DNA of 64,000 bases from Phycisphaeraceae bacterium (GTDB lineage: Bacteria; Planctomycetota; Phycisphaerae; Phycisphaerales; UBA1924), in contig JAHBXH010000001.1 of NCBI GenBank assembly GCA_019636555.1, positions 124,001 through 188,000 of the forward strand, in the 5' to 3' direction. A program made the translations under genes and the position numbers. The notes beneath the pieces are model-generated. The model worked only from the letters and a program-made list of their open reading frames with translations. It searched no databases and was not told where the DNA came from. Numbering within the stretch: position 1 is the first letter of the stretch; every line of letters starts with the position of its first letter. This document shows, piece by piece, positions 34,921 through 43,276 of this stretch.

Positions 34921-34957
34921 CCCTGATGCCTGTTGCCCGATGCCCAGTGCCTAATGC
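34921..34957. repeat. TGCC tandem element
   Basis: Imperfect direct repeats of the unit TGCCTGT, TGCCCGA, TGCCCAG, TGCCTAA and TGCC at a near-regular spacing. Short tandem arrays like this are frequent intergenic elements. It abuts the stop of the gene at 34964. Confidence 0.5.
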
Positions 34958-34963
34958 CTTCCC

Positions 34964-36100
34964 TTACGAACACACCAGTTCGTTGTACGCCGCCACGAAG
35001 ATCACAAAGTCCGAATCATCCACAAGCCCGTCGAGATTGAAGTCTGCCGGGCACCCGATCGGCATCGTCGGGTCTTCGCAGTCCAGCAGGTTGTACGCCG
35101 TGACGAACACCACAAAGTCCGAGTCATCGACGAAGCCCTCGCCCGTCAGGTCCGCCGGGCACGCGGCAGGCACGTACGCCGCGATGCACCCCATCGAAGG
35201 CGTGCTCTCAGTATTGACAAACGTCCATGAATTCGTGCCGCTGCTGTACGTGAACCGGTCGATCCCGCCCGAGTTGTGCCGCGCGACGTACATCTCCTGC
35301 CCGTCCGGGCTGAACGCGCAGTCGATCGACTGCGTCGAGTTGATCGACTGCAGCACCGTAAACGATCCATCCGCGTGAGTCTGGAGTCGGTAGACCTTGC
35401 TCGAGCCGTAATCGCACACATAGATCTCGCCCTGAACGGGGCCGAGCGCAAAGAAATGCAGCCCGCTCGCGCCCGGGATTCCCACCGCGGAAAGCTCGGT
35501 GACCGAGCCGTCGCCGTTGAGCCGGAAGCGGAAGATCGTGCCGTTCGTGCCCGCGCTGGCGTACAGGTAATTACCGCTCGGCTCGACGCACACGCCCCGC
35601 CACGCCCGCCCGCGCGCAAACGAACCGTTCGAGGTCACGTTGCCCTGCGTGTCGAACGTCCAGCGCCAGATGCCGTCGTTCACGGCCCCGCAGAAGAGCT
35701 CGCGCGTGATCGGGTTGAAGCAGATCTCGTGCGGACCGACCAGCCCGGTCTGGCCGAACTCATCGATCTTCGTCGCCGTCGCACCGCCATCGGTCAGCGT
35801 GAAGCGCGAGATCGTGCCCGGTTGGAATCCGTTGCCCGCGCGGTTGGAGATGAACAGGTCGGTCGGCGTGCGGAACGCCACGCCGATCGGATCGTGCACT
35901 TGTCCATCGGGGATGCTGGAAAGCGGGGTGAGCGCGCTACCCGCGCCCGTCAGCGACCAGCGCGTCACGCTCTTCCACTGCTCGGGCGGGATGCTGAACG
36001 GCGGCGTCTCCGTCGCGACGATCTGAAACGGCTGCGCCAGCGCACACGCCGACACCAGCAAGCCGGAGGCAAAACCCGCCCACAAACCAATGCTCTTCAT
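34964..36100 (-). CDS. secreted beta-propeller protein with GC-type dockerin tail
   Basis: 378 residues. The start MKSIGLWAGFASGLLVSACA gives a signal peptide and has AGGAG upstream. The body is a six- or seven-bladed propeller of the SMP-30/lactonase style: IGVAFRTPTDLFISNRAGNG, GPHEICFNPITRELFC, GVCVEPSGNYLYASAGTNG, HFFALGPVQGEIYVCDYG, CAFSPDGQEMYVARHNSG. Tail at 315-378: CPADLTGEGFVDDSDF, NLLDCEDPTMPIGC, DFNLDGLVDDSDF, ending CS in place of CP. First gene of the minus-strand island; enzymatic activity not evident. Confidence 0.83.
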   Translation of the reverse strand: MKSIGLWAGFASGLLVSACALAQPFQIVATETPPFSIPPEQWKSVTRWSLTGAGSALTPLSSIPDGQVHDPIGVAFRTPTDLFISNRAGNGFQPGTISRFTLTDGGATATKIDEFGQTGLVGPHEICFNPITRELFCGAVNDGIWRWTFDTQGNVTSNGSFARGRAWRGVCVEPSGNYLYASAGTNGTIFRFRLNGDGSVTELSAVGIPGASGLHFFALGPVQGEIYVCDYGSSKVYRLQTHADGSFTVLQSINSTQSIDCAFSPDGQEMYVARHNSGGIDRFTYSSGTNSWTFVNTESTPSMGCIAAYVPAACPADLTGEGFVDDSDFVVFVTAYNLLDCEDPTMPIGCPADFNLDGLVDDSDFVIFVAAYNELVCS

Positions 36101-36247
36101 AACCCTCTCCTGTGCGCGCGGATGCCCGCGCCGCATGAAGAAGCAGTCTACCGCCCCCCGCAACATTTCCATAGAAAGACCGGGCACGCTCCCACGAGAA
36201 TCGCGCCCGGTCCCATAAAGCACAAGAGGTTTCTCCGCTGCCGGTAC

Positions 36248-38407
36248 TTAAGGACACAGCAGCGCGTCGTAACTCCCGGCGAAGATCACAAAGTCCGAGT
36301 CCTCCGTTAATCCGTCGCCGTTCAGGTCGCCGCGCGGATCGATCAAATTGTCGTAGTACCCCGCGAAGAGCACGAAGTCTGCATCGTCCACGAATCCGTC
36401 CCCGTTCAGGTCGCCCGGACACGGCGCGTGACGCACGGCGTAGTCGAGCGCGTTCGCCATGATCCATGTCCCGTCGGTCCGCGGATTCCAGTTACCGGCC
36501 GCGTCGGACGAAGGCGGATAAAAACCGAGATCCACCCGCTTTCGGAAGTTGTGCATGCTGGTGAGCATCTTGCCGTCCGACCAGTTCATGATCCTCTGGC
36601 CCCGCAGGAGTGGGTTGTTCCCCTGCCGGTATGCGAAGGTGCCGCCGTCGAACTTGCGGACGAAAGTCGCGATCGGGTTGTTCGGCAGGACGAACGCCCC
36701 GAGGGTCGCCGGCGTCGAAATGCTCGCTCCGGTCGAACCCTCCGGAGTGATGTCGTACCCCTGCGAGATCCACCGGCCGCGCGGGCGCGAGTTCGCGAAT
36801 GCCGCATTGCCGGTGACGGCGAACACGCCCTCGACAACGCTGCCGCCCGCATCTACATAGTCCGCGAACACATTCCCGACCGCGTCCGCGTTGAGGAAAT
36901 TAAAATTGCTCCAGCAGAGGAGCGCGTTGAACGGGCTGAGCGCCGAGAGCCCCGGCGTTCCCACCTCCAGGTCCTGCGAGTTGGTGACGCCGCTGAAGCG
37001 CCGCGATGCGATCAGCTTCGCAATCGTGTCGGTCGTCGTGTCCGAAGCCGTGACGCCGATGTACGGCTTGCTCACATAAAGCAGCGCGTTCGCCATGAGC
37101 TTCGCGCCGTCGCCCGACCAGTACGATGCACCGAGCGTGCTCGACGGCGGATAGAAACCAAGGTCCGCGCGATTGGCGCGCCTCGTCGAAACCGCGACCA
37201 GCGTCTTGCCGTCCGACCACTGTGCAACCCTGAGACCGCCCGGTGCGAGCGTCGTCAGGGTCGGCCGATAGCTGCTGTTGCCGCCGTCAAAGCCCCCGAC
37301 GCCCGCCATGATCGGGTGACTCGCATACGCGACAGCGCCCAACGTCGCGTTGCCGGATGTGGTTGAGCTGAAATTGATGATCCGGTAGTCGCCGGTGAAT
37401 CGCCCGCCCAGATCGCTATTCGCGATGCCGCTGACGGTGAACATCGACAGCACCACGCCCCCGCCCCAGTCCACGTAATCGGCGACGACGTTGCCCAGCG
37501 CGACGCGGTTGGACCAGGCAAAGTTGTTCGCGACCAGGATCGCGTCGTAATTCTGGAGCTGTGCCAGCGTCGGCGTGGAAGCTTCGGCGTCAAACGCATC
37601 GACGCCGCCGAGCGTGCCGGTGCCCGCGAGCTTCGCGATCACGTCGTTCGTCTCGGAAGCGCCCCCAAACGAATGAACCACGAGCACCTTCGGACGAATC
37701 GTGTAGAGCAGCGCGTTCACCATCAGCTTCACGCCGTCTGTCGACGCATTCCACAAATCGCTCCGCACCGCCGAAGACAAGGGCCAGAAGCCGAGGTCCG
37801 CGCGATTGATCTTCGGCCCCACAACCACCAGCGGCTTCCCGTCCGACCACGACGCGATCAGCGTCGCGCCCGCGGTGAGCGCCGTTCCCGATGGACGGTA
37901 GCTGCTCGATCCGCCGTCGAAGGTTTGGACGCCGATCATCGTCGCGTGATTGGGAACCGCGATCGTGCCCAGCGTCGCCGCGCCGCTCGTGCTCGACCCG
38001 AACGTGATGCAGTTGTACGAGGCCGTCCACGTCCCCCCCAGATTGCTGTTGGCAATTCCACCCGTCGTGAAGATCGCCTGCACGACGCCGTACCCCGCGT
38101 CCACGTACTGCGACATCACATTGCCCAGCGCCGTCCGATCCGCCCAGGACCCCTGATTGCTGCAGAGCACCGCGTCGTACGCCTTGAGCTGTGCCAGCGT
38201 CGGAGTCCCAAGCCCCGCATCGAACGCATCGACCTGCGCAAAAACCCCCGACCCGGCGAGCTTGCTCACGACGTCCGCCGCGCCGCCGGCCTCGACCGTC
38301 GAGTGAACAAAGAGCACCTTCGGCTTGCGCGCCGCGCCCGCCTCCGCAAACGAAACACACAAGAGCACCGCAACCGCCGCCGCGATCAGACGCATCCAGG
38401 TCGCCAT
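36248..38407 (-). CDS. secreted protein with three ~210-residue repeats and a variant GC-type dockerin tail
   Basis: 719 residues; signal peptide MATWMRLIAAAVAVLLCVSF with GGAGG upstream of the ATG. Three tandem copies of one domain follow (roughly 28-240, 241-447, 448-655): each has a VHS-type beta strand, LxxYDAVL, ALGNVxxxYVDxGxGVV, LGGxWT, an xGGxxxYRP motif, WSDGKxL and MxNALLY. The fold may be like class I glutamine amidotransferase/ThuA but no catalytic triad is visible. The tail differs from all others: CPGDLNGDGFVDDADF is followed by NLIDPRGDLNGDGLTEDSDF, so the linker and its two Cys are missing. Paralog of the gene at 62560. Confidence 0.8.
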   Translation of the reverse strand: MATWMRLIAAAVAVLLCVSFAEAGAARKPKVLFVHSTVEAGGAADVVSKLAGSGVFAQVDAFDAGLGTPTLAQLKAYDAVLCSNQGSWADRTALGNVMSQYVDAGYGVVQAIFTTGGIANSNLGGTWTASYNCITFGSSTSGAATLGTIAVPNHATMIGVQTFDGGSSSYRPSGTALTAGATLIASWSDGKPLVVVGPKINRADLGFWPLSSAVRSDLWNASTDGVKLMVNALLYTIRPKVLVVHSFGGASETNDVIAKLAGTGTLGGVDAFDAEASTPTLAQLQNYDAILVANNFAWSNRVALGNVVADYVDWGGGVVLSMFTVSGIANSDLGGRFTGDYRIINFSSTTSGNATLGAVAYASHPIMAGVGGFDGGNSSYRPTLTTLAPGGLRVAQWSDGKTLVAVSTRRANRADLGFYPPSSTLGASYWSGDGAKLMANALLYVSKPYIGVTASDTTTDTIAKLIASRRFSGVTNSQDLEVGTPGLSALSPFNALLCWSNFNFLNADAVGNVFADYVDAGGSVVEGVFAVTGNAAFANSRPRGRWISQGYDITPEGSTGASISTPATLGAFVLPNNPIATFVRKFDGGTFAYRQGNNPLLRGQRIMNWSDGKMLTSMHNFRKRVDLGFYPPSSDAAGNWNPRTDGTWIMANALDYAVRHAPCPGDLNGDGFVDDADFVLFAGYYDNLIDPRGDLNGDGLTEDSDFVIFAGSYDALLCP

Positions 38408-38639
38408 GATGATGTCCCTCCGCATTTCGAGCCCCCGCCCGCCGACCCGCAGCCGGAGCCCCGCGCGCCGCGCTGCGCCTTCGTTATACCGGACCCAGCA
38501 GGAATACCCAAGAAGAATCCGTAATCCGCTGTCGCCGCCGGTTTCGATGTGCCCGCACGGCTCAAAAACGCCGCTCGCGATGAGCGTTTCCTTAAGCAAC
38601 ACCGCCGGATTGGCTTCGTGCCCGCGCCCACAAGCCGGG

Positions 38640-40844
38640 TCACGGACACACAAGCTGGTCGTACGCGCTCGCAAACAACACGAAATCGGCGTCGTCCACA
38701 AAGCGATCCTTATTCATGTCCGCACCGCACCCGGGCGGCATGATCGCGCAGTCGAACAGGTCGTACATCGAAGCAAAAACCGCAAAGTCCGAGTCCTCAA
38801 CCAGCCCGTCTCCGTTCAGGTCGCCCGCGCACGGCGCTTCAGGCAGCAGAATGAAAACCACTTCGTTGAGGTGGATCGACGAAAACTCGAGCGATGCGCC
38901 CGCGCCGTTGAGTGTCGCGGTCGCGCTCAAGTTCGAGAGATCATTGAACGGTCCCGACGTGAGCGTCGCGTACACCGCATCCTTCGGCAGATCAAAGAGC
39001 GTGCTCGGCCCGACCCCGCCGAACCGCGCATCCTTCGACCATCCGAACTGCTTGAGCGCCGACGAAAAGTTCGAAGCGCCCGCGCCCATCTTCGGGTTAT
39101 TCAGCGCCGCGCCCGAAATGTTCAAGTACAAAAGCGCCGTGCTGTTCGACGTGTTGTAGCGCAGCCCCGGAAAATCGATGATCGTGAACACAATCGCGCC
39201 CACCGCGCGCTGCGGCACCGGCAACCCGCTCAGCATCGCCCCCGCGTTCAGGTTCGGAACGATCCCCGCGATCGCAGCACCCTCCTTCAGGTTCGCGATG
39301 TACGGAGTCTGAGGCGCGCCCGCGAAAAACGGGTTCGCGTCCTTCGGCGCATCCACGATCGCGACCGTTCCGTTCACCGCGCCCGCGCTGTACGCATCCG
39401 CCGTGTGCGCCCCGACCTGCAGCCTCCCATTCGGCGCACTCGCGCTCGCATTCGAGTTCGCGCCGCCCTTCACATCGATCGAAGCCTGCAGATCAAATTC
39501 CGTTCCGACAATTCTCAGCGTGCCGCCCGCGCCCCCGCCCGCAAATCCGCCCTGCGCACCCGCGCCCCCTGCACCCCCCGAACCTCCCGCACCCGAATTG
39601 CCTCCTGATCCTCCATTTCCTGAACCCGAAACTCCAAACGATCCTGAAAATCCGAACGAAGAACTTCCGCCTTCAAAGCGCGTTCCGCCCCCGTTCGATC
39701 CCGCGCCCGGCGCGCCCGCATCCGCCCCGCGCGCACTCAAAGTGCCGCGCACGGTCAATCTTCCAAGCACCGTGATTTCCAATGCTCCACCCCCGCCCCC
39801 TCCGCGCGCGCCGTTTCCACCTTGACCCCCGTTCGAAGCAAGCGAACCGTTTCCACCCGCGGCTCCATTTCCACCTTTCGCTCCCGCGTTGCACGAAGTG
39901 CCGCCCCCGCCCCCTCCCGCACCTCCTGCGCCTCCTGCTCCTCCCGAACCCCCTGCGCCTCCCCCTCCTCCCCCCCCTGCACCCGCGCCGCCGTTGCCCG
40001 CGATGAAGAGGAGTTCAGAGCCTGCGCTTGTCGGCGCGCTCGCGTTGTTGCCCGAGATTCCCTGATTGCCAGCGCTGCCGGCGCTGCCGGGATTTCCGGG
40101 CCAACCGATGTTGCCGCTTGTTCCGTTTCCGGCGAAAGACATCGCGCCGAAACCGCCGGAGCCGGCGCTGCCGCCGAGACCACCTGTGCCGCCGGAACCT
40201 GCAAAGCCGCCGCTGCCGCCGAGACCGTAGAACGCGCCGAGACCAGATTGACCGAAACCAACTCCGCCGTAGGAGCCCGGTGAACCAAGACCGCCGACAT
40301 TTCCGTCGAAGCCGCGCTGGCCCGATGCGCCGGATTGACCGGAAGCGCCGGCGAAACCGGAGAGCGTGCCGCAGGTTCCTTTGTTGCCGCCGTTCCCGCC
40401 GGTTGTTGCGTTGCCGCCGAGTGGTGAGATGAAGGATGCCGTGCCGCCTGCGCCGCCCGCGCCACCGAGCCCGCCCGCGCCCGCGCCGGGACCGGGGAGC
40501 GGAACAGGAATTGTCGAGAGTGTTGCGGACGCGTTGAAGACGGCCCCGTTGTTGACGACGAGGTTGTTGCCGACGAGGATGCGGCACGGGCGCGAGCCGG
40601 TGATCGTGATGATCTGGTTTGCGGGAATGACGAGATCACCTTTGATCGCGAAAACCGCGATGCCGTTTTCGACATATGTGCGGAACGGAGTTCCGTTGAA
40701 TGAAGAAGAGAGGAAATCGGTGTCACCCGTGATCGTTTGATTCGTGGTGTTGATTGTTACTTGCGCGTGAGCGGGTGCGATGCACGCGAAAAACGCGAGC
40801 GCGGCGGCGCTGCGTGAAACGGAATAGAACAACGGCCTGGACAT
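38640..40844 (-). CDS. secreted Gly-rich (PGRS-like) protein with GC-type dockerin tail
   Basis: 734 residues; signal peptide ending PAHA. Residues about 30-110 form a beta domain (GDLVIPANQIITITGSRPC). Residues about 115-460 are extremely Gly/Ala/Ser/Asn-rich (GAGGLGGAGGAGGTASF, GGGGGGGAGGSGGAGGAGG), likely an extended or beta-roll/PGII-type adhesive segment, broken once by a FDLQASIDVKGG unit. A globular part (about 470-660) precedes the tail: CAGDLNGDGLVEDSDF, FDCAIMPPGC, DMNKDRFVDDADF, final CP. Likely wall- or matrix-associated. CAGGAGACTCCTG palindrome lies upstream. Confidence 0.8.
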   Translation of the reverse strand: MSRPLFYSVSRSAAALAFFACIAPAHAQVTINTTNQTITGDTDFLSSSFNGTPFRTYVENGIAVFAIKGDLVIPANQIITITGSRPCRILVGNNLVVNNGAVFNASATLSTIPVPLPGPGAGAGGLGGAGGAGGTASFISPLGGNATTGGNGGNKGTCGTLSGFAGASGQSGASGQRGFDGNVGGLGSPGSYGGVGFGQSGLGAFYGLGGSGGFAGSGGTGGLGGSAGSGGFGAMSFAGNGTSGNIGWPGNPGSAGSAGNQGISGNNASAPTSAGSELLFIAGNGGAGAGGGGGGGAGGSGGAGGAGGAGGGGGGTSCNAGAKGGNGAAGGNGSLASNGGQGGNGARGGGGGGALEITVLGRLTVRGTLSARGADAGAPGAGSNGGGTRFEGGSSSFGFSGSFGVSGSGNGGSGGNSGAGGSGGAGGAGAQGGFAGGGAGGTLRIVGTEFDLQASIDVKGGANSNASASAPNGRLQVGAHTADAYSAGAVNGTVAIVDAPKDANPFFAGAPQTPYIANLKEGAAIAGIVPNLNAGAMLSGLPVPQRAVGAIVFTIIDFPGLRYNTSNSTALLYLNISGAALNNPKMGAGASNFSSALKQFGWSKDARFGGVGPSTLFDLPKDAVYATLTSGPFNDLSNLSATATLNGAGASLEFSSIHLNEVVFILLPEAPCAGDLNGDGLVEDSDFAVFASMYDLFDCAIMPPGCGADMNKDRFVDDADFVLFASAYDQLVCP

Positions 40845-40903
40845 GCTGCGTGGCTCGGCGCGCGGGGCGTGGACGTGAGGAATCGCTCTAATTTACCACG
40901 AGG

Positions 40904-40916
40904 CAGGAGACTCCTG
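40904..40916. promoter_or_regulatory. CAGGAGACTCCTG palindrome
   Basis: A perfect 13-base palindrome (6-1-6) 60 bases before the ATG of the Gly-rich gene; a TAAATT (minus strand) lies between. Candidate operator. Confidence 0.4.
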
Positions 40917-41132
40917 ATACGTGGAGTTGGGGCGGCGATTCAAAACGGGTGCGGCGATCAGCCTGTGATGCGGTTATCGGGATCACGTGAGCGAGCGGCC
41001 TGCGATTATCCGGAAGTGCGCGACGACCGCGGCAGATTGCGGCGCGCCCAAGCCATCCACGTCGTTTCCGGTTGCATTCAGCTCCGAGCTCGAAATTCCG
41101 GCCTTCAAACCCCTCGGTCGCCGGGGCGTTTG

Positions 41133-42931
41133 CTAGCGACACCGGAAGAAATCGCAGGGCGGGGTTGTGGGCGCGGGGGTTGAGCAGCGGCAGACGGAAA
41201 TGAACGGGCAGACGAGCGTGTCGTATGCAACGACGAATGATGTAAAGTCCGCGTCGTCCACGAGGCCGTCGGCGTTGTAGTCGCCGGGGCAGTTGGGGGG
41301 CATGGCGGGATCAGTGCAGTCGAGGATGTCGTAGTTGAGAGCGAAGAAGGTGAAGTCGGCGTCGTCGACGGCGAGGTCGCTGTTGAAATCTCCGTGGCAG
41401 TAGCGGAGCCAGGCAGAGTCGCTGGTGACGGCGCTGCACGGGGTGGAGACGGCGACGGAGTACTGGCCGACATCGAGCGAATGAGCGTTCTGGATGGTGA
41501 GCGCGGAAGTCGTCGCGCCGACGATGATCGAGCCGGGGCCGATCGCGAGGAGTTCGCCGTCTCCGGCAAGTGACTGAGGAAAACCTTCGAACGTCAAGCC
41601 GCCGAAGCAGCCGGTCTTGAGTTCGATGCGGGCCCCATTGAGGAGCGTGAGCCCGTCGCGCACGTACACGGGTACGCACTCAGCCAATGCGAACTCGCCG
41701 TCGAGGCGGCAAGCCGTGAGCGTCGTAAGTTGCCAGGAGAATGGGGATGATCGGAAATGGAACTTCGCCCCGTCGCGCGTTTCCAGCTCCGCCTCATTCA
41801 GCAGGGCACTGGCCAGGTTGATGTCGCCGGTTGATTCGTCGGCGACGAGCGTGATTCCCTGAGGCAATGTGCCGGAATAGGTGAGGCTGGAATGGGTGAA
41901 CTGATGCTCGCCGAGGTCGGGGATGAAACCACCGACTGTGAGATCGGAGTCTTTGATTGAGAGGGATCCGCCGTTGGTCCACGTTCCGAGCAGAAGAGTT
42001 GTGGAGCGGAGCGACTCGATCGTTGAGGTGTTGCTCCAGTAACCCGACAACTCGAGTCGAGCATCGGTCACGTGGATCGGCGCTTCGACGGAGAACGCGC
42101 CGTCAACAACCAGTTCGGCGCCGGCGAGGATGGAGAGGGGGTGGGCGAGCGTGAAGGGTCCGCCATAGATGCGGGCGACGGCATTGGCGCCGAGTTGAAT
42201 CTTGCCGACGTCGTCCTTCGTGCTGTACGATGCGAACGTGCCGGCCTGGATGTCGAGCGTGCCGCGGTTGGTGAAGGTTCCGGCGCCCTCGATGGTGATC
42301 TGCGAACCGGGTTTGGCGAGCGTGATTGTTCCGAGGTTTGTGAGCGAGGAGTTTGTGCCAACCTTCAGCGAGGGCCCCCGGCCACCGGAGTTGGCGGCGT
42401 AGACAAGCGAGATCTCGGGGCCGATGGTGAGCGACGCCTGGTTGGTGAGGTCGAGGATCGTGCCGTAGTTTCCCACGCTGGAGACGACGACCTGTCCGGT
42501 TCCTTCGATGGACTGGGTGCCGCCTTGGAAGGTAAGCGCGGGACAGCCGGACGTGTTGTCCACCGTCAGTATCGCGCCGTCCGAGAGCGTGAGGCCTGCG
42601 CGAAAGCCGAGCGTGACGCAGCCATCGAGGTAGATATTTCGCTCGGTGAGGAGGCTGCGAACGTGGATGTTGCTTGCGACGCGGATGGGGGTCGCCCGGC
42701 GGGAATGATGCAGTCGTATGTCTGGTTCGGCGCGGCTGCGGGAGACCAGTTGGCGGGCTGACTGAATGTCATGCCATCGCCTGCGCCGGTCCAGGTAAGC
42801 GTGTCGGCGGCGGCACGGGAAGGGAGCAGAGCGAACACACAAACGGCGGCAAGCAGCGCGCACAGAGCGCGGGCTGCGTTGCGGGCGGCCGAAATGCCGC
42901 GGTGTGGCGACGGAACGCGGACTGTCGGCAC
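41133..42931 (-). CDS. secreted beta-helix-like protein with GC-type dockerin tail; apparent frameshift
   Basis: The natural N-terminus begins at a GTG (42931) with AGGAG upstream and a signal peptide (ALCALLAAVCVFALLPSRAA, then ADTLTWTGAGDGMTFSQPAN), and runs to IIPAG near 42693. There the frame is lost and continues in the next frame (TPIRVASNIHVRSLLTERN) to 41133. One extra G in the G5 run at 42687-42691 would fuse the two. The body (about 75-510) is repetitive beta, with GTQSIEGTGQVVVSS- and LTIQNAHSLDVG-type turns, as in right-handed beta-helices. The dockerin tail (CHGDFNSDLAVDDADF, NCPGDYNADGLVDDADF) is followed by 23 further residues (FISVCRCSTPAPTTPP and on). True mutation or assembly error is open. 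Confidence 0.7.
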
Positions 42932-43184
42932 GATCTCCTACCCCTTGGCGCGATGCTCTGTCGGCGTCCTCTCGCGCGGGAGGAATCGTCTTTATACATG
43001 ACATAAGAAGCAAATGCAATGACGCGGCGACAGAGGGCGATAACCAGATCGGCGACTTCAGCGGCGGGCGCGCCCGGGGGATGTGAGATTGCCGTGACTG
43101 GGACTTCGAGAAGATTTCACCTCGGACACGTGGAGGGAGCAGGAAGAGCGGGGAAAGGGAATGGGATGCTGCAAATGCGGCTCA

Positions 43185-43230
43185 ACACGGAGCACCACGG
43201 GGAGCCGCGGGAGAAGACACGGAGAAAAGC
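43185..43230. repeat. dispersed CACGGAGAAG element, copy
   Basis: ACACGGAGCACCACGGGGAG then GAGAAGACACGGAGAAAAG; matches the minus strand of the 34811 element. The CCGCCC hairpin follows it at once. Confidence 0.5.
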
Positions 43231-43232
43231 TA

Positions 43233-43257
43233 CTCCGCCCGGAAGGGCGGCGCCACC
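43233..43257 (+). repeat. dispersed CACCGC hairpin element, copy 2 (variant)
   Basis: CTCCGCCCGGAAGGGCGGCG then CCACC: stem CCGCCC / GGGCGG with a GGAA loop. Compared with the other copies, one loop base and two stem bases differ. Confidence 0.55.
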
Positions 43258-43276
43258 TGAGCGGTGTGAGATTCGG

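Larger units (their letters stand above)
42932..43276. other. gene-less 345-base gap with repeats
   Basis: Holds an element of the CACGGAGAAG family (43185-43230) directly followed by the hairpin variant at 43233. The rest shows no gene, no tRNA and no clear promoter for the gene at 42931. Confidence 0.55.

Noticed and set aside
38640..40844. Gly-rich region as a CRISPR or tandem DNA repeat
   Set aside because: Repetition is at the codon level (Gly-Gly-Ala/Ser), without constant repeat-spacer structure.
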